A stretch of DNA of 64,000 nucleotides from Cladochytrium replicatum (taxonomy: Eukaryota; Chytridiomycota; Chytridiomycetes; Cladochytriales; Cladochytriaceae): contig JAHLKD010000015.1 in assembly GCA_025526935.1 (NCBI GenBank), positions 496,001 to 560,000 of the forward strand, in the 5' to 3' direction. Below are positions 35,093 through 46,396 of the stretch, one piece after another (the first letter of the stretch is position 1; every line of letters starts with the position of its first letter). The notes under the pieces are model-generated. The model was given only the letters and a program-made list of their open reading frames with translations, did no database searches and had not been told where the DNA came from. Made by a program: the position numbers and the translations under genes.

Positions 35093-35670
35093 AGGTATCG
35101 ATGTCTACAAAACTGACGGGAACGTCAGCATCGTGTTAAGGAGATCCTCTGCACACCTTTCCAATCGCTAGGTATCCTGGGGCGTTTCACGTTGAAGCAT
35201 CACTGCTTATGTACCTGCTTGCTGCTCAGACCTTTGGACGCCTATGCATAGGCAGCGCATCATGGGACGATCGTGGCAGCTCTTTTGTGAACCAATCGAG
35301 AATGGTCCATCGTGTGCCATTTTTAGCTTCCATAGGCAGCAGCTCAAGTTGGATCGTTTTTATGCACAGGGAGAATGGCCATCTCGAGGAAGGACATCTC
35401 ATTTTGCTATTGTGACTTGACATCTCTAAAGCGACTCCTTGGTTAGTTCAGCCTATTTATTTGCCCCCTTTCCCAGAACGCAGAAATGAGTCGAGCCAAT
35501 GTTCTCACTACAACTGAGTTATGGTTTTAGTTTTCCAAATTTAGAATCATCAGGTCCGTATCAGAAATCACTTAGTTTGCTTAGCGTCAAGGAGGAACCA
35601 AAAACAGATTCAGAGATATTTCTACATAATGAACGTAAAGTCGCATATGAAATTCAAACAGGTACAAGCT
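35093..35670. other. Intergenic between transporter promoter and kinase end
   Basis: About 580 bp with only short unsupported frames on both strands. Contains the transporter promoter and the kinase 3' UTR. Confidence 0.4.
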
Positions 35671-38246
35671 TCAGTCAGAATCCGGCTCGACTCCATCGAA
35701 GTTTTTGCGAATGAGGATAATTGCTTCCGTCCCGATACTAGTCCACAAATAAGCAGAGAATGCAAAGGAGTGGACTTTTGATACGTACCCCTCTTTAGAC
35801 TCCACCCAGAGGTCTCCAAGGAAGTATCGCGCGTACTACGTACATGATGAGTAAAAGTCCAGAGATCCCATTTCTCTGCAATTAAACTCACCAGTCGACT
35901 TAGTGGCAATCCATAACCAAAGCCGGCCATGGGTGCACTTCGCTCATGTTCCTCCGCCGCCTTGATAGTCTCATCAATAGTCGAAGCGTTTCCAACCTCT
36001 ATCCCCGCCTGTTCCCCCTCCTGTCGTTGTGAGTTCACCTTTTCTTCCTCGTGTATTTCATTCAGTGCCTGAAACAACGGCATGGTCATGGAAGTTTTTG
36101 GTGGAGCCCTTCCAGAGGCGGTGCGGTTAACATCGATATCTAGGATCGGGGGTCTTGGGGCTGGTGGAGCACAAAGAGAATCGGATGGAGAGGAGAGGGA
36201 ATGCGGGAGAGGGCGTTTGCCGACGGTAGTGTAGGAGTATTGAAAGATGCGGGACATCTCAGAGCTTGGAATACCCGTGCCTTGGTCTTTGATTTTCAAG
36301 ATGATGTGCTGCAAACGAGTATAAGCAAGCGAGCGCAAAATAATATCGGGGATGGAGACTTACGTCGTTCTCTACTTCGGCAGAGATGATCACTGGAGGA
36401 AGCTGCTCCACACTCGGCATCGGAGGTACACCCAAAATGTCCGAAAGCGAGCTGTGCCCTTCCTGATCTGGCTGGATCCCAAGTCCACTTAGGAAACGTG
36501 AGAACATGGATCCATCGTTGGTATTGCTTTGATGGGCCGAGTCCTCACCACGCTCTTTCGCTTCCCTTTCCAACTTCAACTTCTGAAGCTGCAAGTCTCG
36601 CTGCTTTATTGCTGCTTCTTCATCCATTTCAATGATTGCTTTCTCTACTACCGCGCGCATGGCATTCTTTAGCAGCTCAAAGAGAACGTAATGCAGGTGT
36701 GAGGGAACGTAAGTGAAACCGTTCACCAAGAGGTCAGCGGAGATCGCGTCTTCTGGGTTATCGTATTCTGTTGCCTCGCCATTGATTTGGGTCGCAACTG
36801 GAATGATTAGGTCGACCTGGACGAGAGGGGCAACACCAAAGGTTCCCTCACAAACATCTGCGGCAGCGTCAGCTGCTTCAATAGCGACTTCTTCAATCCT
36901 GGTTTTTGTGCACAGAATTCCAATAAATCCATCAGAGTACTGCCGTGATTCTTCCAGAATGGCATCGGTAGAACGCGACGATGGATTGTCCTCGGGAGAG
37001 TGAGAGCGTTGGTGTCGTCCTGGACGCGCCTTTAAGCACTGCGTATAGAGCGCGATATGGTGCCCGATTAGCAGCCGAATTCCAACGCGTGCCCTGTGAA
37101 ACCTCTCCAAGAATCCCTGCAGATTCGGGTTCAATGGATGGATACGAGGATGCGTGGTGTGAAGCTCGCTAATGGCTTTGGCTGAAACAATTGGTCTTGA
37201 GTATTGGTCAAAAAGCGCAGCACGTCTTTAGCTCACCAAGAACCAGCACAACTGGGTTATGTCTTTCTACAATCCCATGGAGGATCTTTGCGAATCGGTC
37301 GTTGAGCTGCTTTGACACTGCTAACAGGCTTTCATCTGCACAGACTCCAACATACGGAATTTCGGGAGACTCTTCTGAGGGTATCTTGTCTGCTTGCGTC
37401 ATTGGCGGCACGCTGTGAGGCTGTTGTTCTGGAGACATTGCTGCGGCGGGATCCCATGGTGCTGGAGGAGGTGTCCAACGGGCGGTGGTGCCATTTTGAT
37501 TACTTCCACCCCTGATCCACTTTAGCCACCCACTCCCTGTGCCATGGAGAGCATTCTCGGAAGGGATGTTGGCTCGAATTCTCGCAATCTCGTCTCCAAA
37601 ATCAACCAAGTCCTGTGCATCAAGTTAATAAATGTAGCTCTCTTTCACCATACAAGACACAAAATACCTTGAATGATTGAGCGTACCAGCTCTTCACTCT
37701 TTCCACCGCCGGACTTGTCGAAAGCCCGTAAGGCAACTGCTCCAACTCCGCAAAGCGTCGAGCGAGACGGACAGGAATCTCATCTAAAATTGTGTCAGAA
37801 TGTTTGCATGTCGAGATAAGAGCAAAGCTGTGCTCACCAGCGAGGAAGATCGCCGATTGAAGCATAACCGCCTGCGTTGGCTTCCGTCCTTTACCCCATA
37901 TCGGATCAGCATCATTATTTTCGACCAGGCTTCAAGTTTATTTACCAAAGCTGATCATTTCTCTGAGCCCCAGTCTCCTAACTTTCCTCAACGAATATTG
38001 AAGAATTCGTTCCCGCAAAGCGGGCGCAATTTCATATGTCTTCCCGGGGAGATTCAAGGCTGCCTTAGCCTGAGAGTCAGCTCCAGAAGCACTGGAGCTC
38101 GGAAGCGTCGAGGTCGCCAATCGCCGTGCTGTCACAAAACGTGATGACGTCTTTACAATTCTGTTTCCAGCTGTGAGATACCGGAAGCGATGAGGGAGGT
38201 GAGAGCCATGCGCCCTTGCAGTAGCCAGGGCATGTCTTGCGAACAT
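35671..38246 (-). CDS. Mitochondrial PDK/BCKDK-type protein kinase
   Basis: This family phosphorylates E1-alpha of pyruvate or branched-chain 2-oxoacid dehydrogenase in the mitochondrial matrix. The N-terminus is a basic, Ser-rich presequence (MFARHALATARAHGSHLPHR). The helical domain shows LRKVRRLGLREMISFGK, DEIPVRLARRFAELEQLPYG and ERFHRARVGIRLLIGHHIAL. The GHKL ATPase part has the N-box (HYVLFELLKNAMRA), the G1 box (KIKDQGTGIPSSEM) and the G2 region (AGFGYGLPLSRL). Insertions are larger than in human PDKs: about 70 residues after the N-box and about 80 between the G boxes, plus a Pro/Gln-rich insert in the N domain. The start is 64-127 bp from the divergent REP gene. Whether the target is pyruvate or branched-chain dehydrogenase is not decided. 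Confidence 0.9.
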
Positions 38247-38373
38247 TCTCTTCAGTGATGCAGCACCTCACAAAAACAAAATCAAGGAGGTGGTGGATCA
38301 CACGGGTGTGATGTCACTGCATCCAAAATCCGAGGGTGGCGGTCCGTACCGCGGTACAGATTTACCATTTCAA
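38247..38373. promoter_or_regulatory. Very short divergent promoter, PDK-type kinase / REP
   Basis: Only about 127 bp separate the kinase ATG (38246) from the preferred REP ATG (38374), or 64 bp if REP starts at the upstream in-frame ATG at 38311. The two genes must share control sequence. Confidence 0.5.
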
Positions 38374-40641
38374 ATGGCTCTCCAAGACTCCACACCCGCT
38401 CGACCAGTTGAAGGTGCCGTCGTGTCTCATGCTGCGGCAACTCCTTCTGAGGATGACCGCTCAGATGAACCACAGCATCTTTTGCCGTCCTCCTTCGATG
38501 TTATTGTCATCGGGACTGGATTGACTGAAAGCATCACCTCGGCGTATGTGCTAACGGGATTGATTCTTGGCTGCCTCCTCAATCTGAATTTTTATAGCGC
38601 TCTCTCGCGCGCTGGACTCTCTGTTCTCCACCTGGATTCCCAACCCTTCTACGGTGGTCATGGGACGACTTTACGATTGGACCAGCTTTTGGAGTTTGCT
38701 GCAGGACAGTCACAATCTCTTGGTTTGTCGAACAGATTGAAGATATTCATTCACCTATCTAAACTATCGGGTAGGATATTCCGATTTCACGTTTGCCGTC
38801 CACGATATTTTCCCCCCAAATCAAACATACACCTTGGAGGAGATTGCACAACTTCGGACAGACCTTTTGGAAGAGTTAGCTCGGATACCTGAGCCCGAGA
38901 AAAGACTCCTCTCATCCATTGCCCCGCCTCCTGACACGTCTGATGACCTTGGTGCCATTGTTAAGCTTCACACAATTCTGGATCTGTGGAAGTCGCGGAA
39001 AGGCTGGAACGTTGAGTTGGAGCCTGCGATGCTCTTGAGTGGTGGTGAACTGGTGGATCTGCTGATCAGCTCCGCAGTTGGAAAATATGTCGAGTTCAAA
39101 GCACTCGAAGGGATGTTCTTGTTCTGGGAAGGAGGCTTGCAGAAGGTAAATGTGATTCACATAACGTGGTGCATAAACCGAAAGGCTAAAGATTTACCTA
39201 CTCAGGTACCCTGCTCAAAAGATGACGTTTTCAGCGATGCCTCCATCAGTCTGATGGAGAAGCGAAAACTGATGAAATTATTGAGTTCTGCGCTTGCAGT
39301 TTCTGAGGAAGAGAGTGATGCATCACTAAGTACGAATTTTTCGGTGGCCTGAGCATTCCAATTTACATTTCTCGCAGACCAACCATCATTCTCCCAATAT
39401 CTGGAAAGTCAAGGTCTTTCTCCTAGGTTTCGCGCCGCCATCTTGTATGCGATTGCGATGGTTCCTGATGGCCAAGGTATTTGAAGCTCCATGTGTTGCA
39501 TTTTTTTTCATGCTCTAATTATATCAATTTAGATGTATCCACAGATGAAGGTTTACGATTGACTCAACGTCATCTAAAATCTCTCGGCCGCTTTGCGAAA
39601 ACTTCTTTTCTCAGCCCACTTTACGGCGCTTACAGCGAGCTTACACAATCATTCTGCCGGTAAGTCACGGTTTTGGTTTGGTTTTCTGAGGTTCAATCCC
39701 TTCTAGTTCATCGGCTGTGTTTGGAGGAACATTTATGCTAGATCACCACATCTCACAGGTTGGGCAAGACACAGAAACATCTGAGTGGAAAGTCACTTGC
39801 CAACCAAACGAAGGAGATGGTTCCATTCCTCAGAATACTTTCACCGCAACGCACGTCTTTTCGTCAACAGACTATGCTGACAAGTTTGATGGTGTCGGCT
39901 CAGAGAGAGACGTGTAAGTTCTGTGCATGCAATGTGGAGCACCCAACCTCACGAGTGTATTTTGTTGAGTCTCGAAATGTCTCATGCTATCGTGGTCCTG
40001 GACTCTCCCGTTGTTCTCACACAACTCTCGACCTCTACGCCAGCTTCTACCGAAGCCGACGATGAAGAGGCTGCCACGGCTCGCCCGGATGACCCCGTTG
40101 TTAGAACGCCTTCCTTGCTTTTTGTCCCGCCGAAAGAAGGAAGCTCTGCGATATATGGGATGCTTCAAGGCGTGGAAACTGCAGCCACTCCAGTTGGAAA
40201 ATGTATGACCTCTGACCTCGGAGTATTTGAGATGCAATTACAACTGATCGCTGTGGAATTTGCACAGACGTTTTGTATCTTTACACAAGGCATCAAACAT
40301 CTCCTGAATCCGATCTGCGCCCTTCTATTCTCGAACTTTTGCAAAGTCGCCCCTCGTCATCATGTAATAGCTATTCCAAACTGGTTTTGCATACCTAACC
40401 TGGGTTAGTAGCGGGCGAACCGAAATCGCTTTTGACCGTGTATTACAAACGCACTGTGCGTGTGCCCAAGAGTGTGCCTAGCGAAGGAGTGCGCTTTGTT
40501 CATGATCCCATACGACCTCTCGATATTGACGAGTGTGTGCAGGTAGCTAAGACGCTGTTTAACAAAGTTGTGGGGACTGGTGACAGTGCACTGCAGTGGT
40601 TCCCCACAACTGAAGGTGGGGGATGGGACGAAGACGAATGA
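38374..40641 (+). CDS. MRS6: Rab escort protein (REP, Mrs6/CHM family)
   Basis: REP presents newly made Rab GTPases to geranylgeranyl transferase II. The GDI/REP nucleotide-like fold starts with FDVIVIGTGLTESITSAA and VLHLDSQPFYGG. It continues with NYRVGYSDFTFAVHDIFPP, the conserved ELVDLLISSAVGKYVEFKAL, and VPCSKDDVFSDASISLMEKR, where the Rab-binding platform lies. Later come RHLKSLGRFAKTSFLSPLYG and SSAVFGGTFMLDHHI. At least six introns are present; the first removes 38544 to about 38598. A Ser/Asp/Glu-rich loop (about 40040-40110) is REP-like, longer than in RabGDI. An in-frame ATG at 38311 would add 21 residues; the inner start is preferred because the family begins shortly before the FDVIV strand. 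Confidence 0.92.
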
Positions 40642-40973
40642 TGTGTTTCTCCTTCCGCTGTAACAAAGATTGAGAGTCATACATAGTTCGGTTTCCAGCC
40701 CGGAAGGATGTCTTACTACTGTCGGAACACTTCACTTCATGTTATAAATTTAGAAACGAAAAGAGAAACATGCATGTCAACTGTAAAAGAAAGCGGACCC
40801 AGAGAAGCAGCGTCGCAATCCTTCTGCAATCCATCAAGCATAAAAGTCACGGCCCAAGTTGGAAAAGCCTGAAATATTCTTGGGAAAATCTGGTCACAAA
40901 AAGAAATAAAGAAAACTGGAAGAGAAAGAGTGTAACATGCCGACTCCGTGCTCTAACCTTCGACCTCAACGTC

Positions 40974-41967
40974 TCAATAGACTTCCTCCTCGATCCCCTC
41001 GTTCTCAGGAACCTCGAAGCCGTCCTCGGTTTTGTACATAATTCCCTGGATCTCCTTAAGAATGTCTTCCACTCCGGGTTCCAGAACATGCCCATTGACT
41101 CCCGACGCCTCCAGATTTTGCTGCACAAAGATCTCGATCTCGCGCAATTTGTTGAAATAAAACTCTCGTTCCTTCTCAACTTGCTCCACGGTCACCTTCA
41201 ACTCCATCGTCTGCTGCGTCATCTCCTGCACCACCTTCTGGTAATCTGCCTCCAATGCCCCCTTCTCACGCTCGTGCTGAGCAAGACTGATCATCCCCGT
41301 TGCACCGCCAGCAGCAGCTGCAGCAGCACCGATCACAGGTGTGCGTCCTGCGGCGGAGGGTTTTGGTACGCCTGAACCAATCGACGAATTGGAAGGGGCC
41401 TTACGCAGTTGAGTGGGGGCTGCTTTCGGGGCCGGAGCAGCTTTTGGGATCGACGCTTTGGGGATTCCGCCAACGGGTGGCGCGCTTCCAGCTTCTCCCT
41501 TTCGTCGAGCCAGCGCGTCGTACTGGCCGCCGGGGTAGTACTGATCCCAGTACCTTCAGATTGTGTTAGCTCAGTTTTGCAACACTGATGAATGTTTTAC
41601 TGCTCTTACTTCTTCATCCATTGCAAGAACTCTAAGTTGTCCTGGAATTTGCACTTCACTAAGCGTTCTACCGGAATGAAGTTGTCGATCTTGTGTTTGT
41701 CGAATGTAGACTGAAGGATTTTGAAGTTGTTGATGTACTCGTACTCATGTTTGGCGTTAAACTTCACTCTCGTAAGGGGTACCTATGAAAATGCGTCGAG
41801 ATCCAGCACTTATTTTACCAGAACCATCCCAATCCACGTACATCTCGAAAAATGGAATCCATAATTTGACAATGTGCCGCTCCGTTTCCGCACTGCTCTA
41901 CTTTGGTGTAGCTTATCTGCAGGAGATCATTGAGCCACGCCAGGAGCTCAGTTCTCGATTCTGACAT
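40974..41967 (-). CDS. BIM1: EB1-family microtubule plus-end tracking protein
   Basis: Three exons (41967-41842, 41782-41610, 41553-40974) give 292 residues in phase. The N-terminal calponin-homology domain starts [20 protein letters not shown] and includes [36 protein letters not shown] and [20 protein letters not shown], which binds growing microtubule ends. A basic Pro/Ala-rich linker follows, then the coiled-coil EB-homology domain ([14 protein letters not shown]). The chain ends EGIEEEVY, an acidic tail with a terminal aromatic residue like the EEY/F motif read by CAP-Gly proteins. It faces REP tail to tail with about 330 bp between ends. Confidence 0.95.
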
Positions 41968-43040
41968 CTGGATGGAATACAAAGTGTTATCACACCGCAC
42001 AAATTGGTTCATGGAGTACAGAGACGCGAAATAAAATGGAGAGCAGCAATAAGAAACATAAAGAAAACGAAATCTCGCATTTCGCTGAAGTTGGTCGTAA
42101 GTTGTCACAGTCCTTGGGAGAAGATAAATGAACGCGTTCAAGCTATCTTCAGGGCGACGAAACGGTGCCAGTACTATGCGGAAAAAGAGATCGTCCTCAC
42201 CTTGTATTCCGACAAGCTCTGCGTGTTCCAAAGTGCTGCTCTACGGCAAGTGTTCCAACGCCAGCAACAAATTTCGTCGTGCCCAATTAGGACTGATTAT
42301 TTTCAACGGAGATAAATCTTTTCAAGCGCGTCGAGATTGGTTGTTGGAAGTGATGTCAAGCAAGACCCAATTGTCGGTGTACAATACCCAGAATTCTTTG
42401 CGTGACTTGAAGCACTTGATCTGACCCACAAAGGCTGAGACCGGGATGGGACAGCTACTTGATGATGCTATGTGAACTCGCGATCTGCATTTTCTGATCA
42501 TCACCTCCCAGAATCCTTTGCTGGAAGCGAGGCGAGAGCGCATAGATAATGGGAACCTGCGATTCTCTATTGCAACACATGTCTGGTATGATACATTTCA
42601 AACAGATCTTGAGCTATCGACAACCCACAACTAGCCAATATCTGCAGTGCCTGATCTGGTGTCAGTGAGGTTGTGTACGGTCAGGAATATGGAGTGGACG
42701 ACTTGACAGTACAATTGTTCCGAGCCGCTTGGATCCCAATTCGACAATTCAACGGAAATCCGGACGAAACTTTGAGACTGGATTTTACATTGCAAACAGT
42801 CTCCAGGCTCCATGCTTCACAATTTAGAAAGGAAGATGGTGTTACTTCATTGCTCGGAGACACTAATGCCACGCTGGAACCCTAAGAAATGTGGGACATG
42901 TTGCTTTTGAAATACACGCAAAGCATGGTATGATACATGTGTAATGATAATTCGAGAATACATGTGGAAATACAATCACATTGGATACAGAATAAGAATG
43001 GAGGTATATATTTGTGCACAGCTCAAATGGATGTAAGAGT
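41968..43040. other. Unresolved region upstream of EB1
   Basis: Fragmentary frames occur on both strands. A plus-strand frame at 42673-42885 (SRLHASQFRKEDGV) and minus-strand frames around 42543-42322 and 42872-42681 look neither clearly coding nor clearly random. No splice-consistent gene could be built. Confidence 0.35.
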
Positions 43041-43682
43041 TCAGAATCCCGGCCCACAGCTCGTCCACCACAGCGCAGACGCTGATATATGATCCACTTC
43101 TCTTGGTGTATTGTGATACCGCTGTCGCGGTTGCAAGTTCGGCCTCTGTCGTCTCCGTTGCGAACCTCCAACGGAGTACTCGGGTGGAGGCTCCTGGACG
43201 CTTTCTTCGAACTGTGGTGGGAGATCACAGGCGTCCCATGCACCGCTGGCGTGTGTGGTGGCATGTTCATATGATGGCGGGAAGAATTGGTGCAATTGGA
43301 GCAGCGACGGATCGTCTAACACGATTCGATAAGAGTCGTCATGGGCGCCGTTGCGTGGTTGTGGGGTAGCGGCATGTGAAGACGTGCGATGGGCACGCCG
43401 CCTATGACGATGTTTTCTTCGCTCATCGGATCTGCCCAGAAGGATCTCGGCTGTGATACGGTACAGGTCGGATATGTTGAGGCGCTTTCGCTGGGATGAA
43501 GGTCTCACAGGGGATTCAGTACTTGATCGGGACGAGACTTCGGGAGTTGGTGTCGATTCGCGCATGTTGAATGGATTACTAGGTTGGTTGTGTGAACGTC
43601 TTGGTTGGTGTCGTTGTGTGGAACGACGATGATATGGTTGCAATGGCTCATCTTGACGGAGAGACATCGCGGCAAAGACCAT
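43041..43682 (-). CDS. Unknown basic protein with two PY (PPxY) motifs
   Basis: A 213-residue frame from ATG 43682 (MVFAAMSLRQDEPLQPYHRR). The family is not recognised. The N-terminal half is Ser/Arg/Pro rich with a basic cluster (ERRKHRHRRRAHR). The C-terminal half carries FFPPSYEH and EPPPEYSV, two PPxY motifs that in fungi typically bind WW domains of Rsp5/Nedd4 ubiquitin ligases. The same frame stays open upstream through a hydrophobic stretch (ALYILAVWIVVASPV) to 43931 without an ATG, and a CCCGCAG acceptor lies near 43719. An upstream exon or a membrane anchor is therefore possible. The preceding endopolyphosphatase gene ends at 43941 on the same strand. Confidence 0.5.
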   Translation of the reverse strand: MVFAAMSLRQDEPLQPYHRRSTQRHQPRRSHNQPSNPFNMRESTPTPEVSSRSSTESPVRPSSQRKRLNISDLYRITAEILLGRSDERRKHRHRRRAHRTSSHAATPQPRNGAHDDSYRIVLDDPSLLQLHQFFPPSYEHATTHASGAWDACDLPPQFEESVQEPPPEYSVGGSQRRRQRPNLQPRQRYHNTPREVDHISASALWWTSCGPGF

Positions 43683-43940
43683 TTTCGGAGCTGCAGACGA
43701 TCGAGGAATAAAACGCCTGCGGGCGGAGGAGACACTCGTTAATGAAATAAAACAGGCAGGTGGCCCTTGAAATACATTCGTAGCAGGAGATGAGGATGAG
43801 ATCAAATTTTTTAAGACAGCCTCGGTCAACTTGCATGTCAACAAGATCACAGCAGAGAAAAGTTTCAGCGGAACAGGAGATGCCACGACTATCCACACTG
43901 CCAAAATGTAAAGAGCAGAACATAAACACAAAATTTGAAC

Positions 43941-46296
43941 CTAATATTGTTCAGAACCATCTGGGATCCTTGTGGAGTGCTTGGGCATAGGTGGGCTTGC
44001 CTGGGGCAAGATGTAAGATCCACCAGGGGAAGAAGGTATCACAACTCCCTTCTCCCGCTGCTCAGCGATATACTTCTCCATTTCTTGCTTCCGCTTCAGC
44101 TGTTGGGCGAAGATCGGCCAATTTTCAACAGCAGCCGTCGTTGGCAATCCCACCAACGCACCACGCGCCTTGCCCTTGCCTTTGTCTGATCCATTCGAGC
44201 TCCCGACCGAGCCGTATTGTCCAGCTGCAGCGTTGGGCGCAGCAATTAATGGCTGGCCCTCGCCCCTGCTGAGGAGCACACGTCCCTCTTTGGCCGCTCG
44301 GGCAATCTGTTCGTCGTAATTCTGCGGGATTGAGTTGTTGGGAGAAGCGTTCCAGTCCCACTGAGACACCTTTGACAGTGTGCCAATAATCAGGAAGATG
44401 ATGACACCGGTTGAGCCAACCATAAGGATACCCATCAGAACAGGGTTGATCGGTGGACTTTGCTGTCCATGACCGAAACGTGAAATGTTCACCTCTGAAC
44501 ATGCCCAGTATGTCCCCAGCAGATTACGCGAAACTCGAGATTTCGTTTGCAATCGTCTGATCCAGTCTTCCCAGCTGGAAGGCGACAAACTTTCGATGGC
44601 AAGAGTATCTTGTGTTGAGCACACACGGTTGAAATCCAGGGGTTCGTATTCCGGGAATGGGACCAAGCCTGGACGGTCATGAAGGCGGTTCGCTTTCTCA
44701 ACATCGACAAAGTACTGCGAATGTTCCTTAACGTATGAGAGATACTCTGCTTCGGCATCCTGCACAACTACTGTGCCAAACTTAAATCCGGGATTGTAGA
44801 CAGGAACAATTGAAGGCGACGTGAAGATGGCGGAAACGATTGAAATCGCGGACAAATCCAAATCATCGAGCGACTTCGGGGTCAACGTCACAAGGTCGTA
44901 CTTCTTCCTTGTCACATCGTTGGCATCGTCACTCGTGGCGGTCGTGTTCCGATGTGTCGTCACATATGTAACTAGGTCACGGTTGATATGGCCAAAGTAC
45001 TGAGCCATGATCACATCGGCGAAATCTCCCGATATTTGACCCCACCATTTCAAACAGTTTTCCGTGAATAAATCCCCGGAGTCGCTCCGGGGCGGAACAT
45101 GTCCACTCAAGATGACGCGCGAACCACGAGCCCTCGCACTTTCCAACTGCTCGACAAGCCAAAGAAGCTGCATATCACCAGGATGATTCGATTTGCGCAA
45201 AATAGTCTTCAAGTCACCAGATCGTGAAAAGTCAATGCAATCACGGACCGCCTCGTTGCCCGAAAAGAAATACAAAGTGTTCACCGAGATAACATCCAGA
45301 ACGTTTGGCGATATCGACCGGACAAAGTATCCACCCTTCTTGAATGTTTCTGCAATGTCGGCCTCTTCCTCCGGGTTACCAGTACGGAGAAGTGGTTCGA
45401 AAACGCCATATAGACGATCAAGGTTCCCGTTCGGACCGGCTGCGAGGGCGTTTGCGGGATGTATGTCCCAGTTTCCGATCGAAGGGATCACAGGGATCAG
45501 AGAGACGTTAAATGAGGTAGTGAAGTAGTCCACGATCTGCCCGATTTCGACTTCCGCTTCTCCTGGTTGACGTCGCAGTTGGTTATCTCGATCATGCCTG
45601 ATCCCACTGTCATTAAACCTCCCAAGGAAAAAGAAGGAGACATTTTACCTGGAGCTGTCTCCTGTCCAAAGAACAAAGTTGGTCTCTGATGAGAAAACTC
45701 GTTTCAAGTAGTCGAAGGTTCCGTTCACCAAGGAGTACGGCGAATCGCATTCCGACCCTCGATTGCCGAAGTAATGAGAGCTTGAACCCATATTGAATCC
45801 TCGACGATGGCACAATGATTGCGGGTCCGAATTTGCAACTGGCCGAAGGTTGAGGGAAAACTCGAACCCAATTTTCATTTTAACTTACGATAGTATGGAT
45901 CAGCGTGTATATCGGTTATGTGCACTGAAAATGGACGGAAAATGTATCAGGAGGACTGAGGAACCCAGAAAATCCACTACACTTACAGAAATTGTATGTC
46001 TGGAGATTTTGAGTGGACCCAGAATTTACTTCGCCCGTCCATGGTTTCACCTCCAATATATTGACAGTCTCTGCATCGTCTTCATCGTCATAATTGCTGG
46101 CTTTGTAGGACTTAGACCATGGTGTTTTGGTGCCAAGCCAGGGTATGTCAAGCTTTCTCGAACGGCGTGGTCTGCCCACCAGTTCGCCATTGTGCGAAGC
46201 CATGTCCGCAGCTCCAGCACCATAAGGCAGAGCACCCACCGTCTGCATTGCTGATGCGATGCCCACCGTGGCCAGAAGAATCGTTTTCGTTTTCAT
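43941..46296 (-). CDS. PPN1: Endopolyphosphatase-like calcineurin-type phosphoesterase (Ppn1 family)
   Basis: Ppn1 cleaves long inorganic polyphosphate inside the vacuole; the fold is shared with acid sphingomyelinase. The start (MKTKTILLATVGIASAMQTV) is a signal peptide. Metal-binding motifs appear in order: HITDIHADPYY (D-x-H), FVLWTGDSSRHDRD (GD-x-x-H), PSIGNWDIHP (GN-D), LSGHVPPRSD (GH) and QYFGHINRDL (GH-x-H-like). The insert CDSPYSLVNGTFDYLKR and VISVNTLYFFSGNEAVRDC are endopolyphosphatase-specific by eye. A membrane segment sits near the C-terminus (LMGILMVGSTGVIIFLIIG), followed by a long hydrophilic tail. Yeast Ppn1 instead has an N-terminal anchor, so topology may differ. At least three introns; the last large exon spans about 45578-43941. 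The start is about 100 bp from the divergent FSP1/AIF-like gene. Confidence 0.87.
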
Positions 46297-46396
46297 GCTG
46301 AGCGAATGACACGTGAACAAGCATAGCGTGCTGATTGGGTCGGATAGCTGGCGGGGACTTTCCCACGGGTTGTGGGAACAGCAGTCCGATCGAAAA
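46297..46396. promoter_or_regulatory. Short divergent promoter, PPN1-like / FSP1-like
   Basis: 100 bp between the two ATGs on opposite strands. Promoter elements must be shared; none was identified. Confidence 0.45.
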
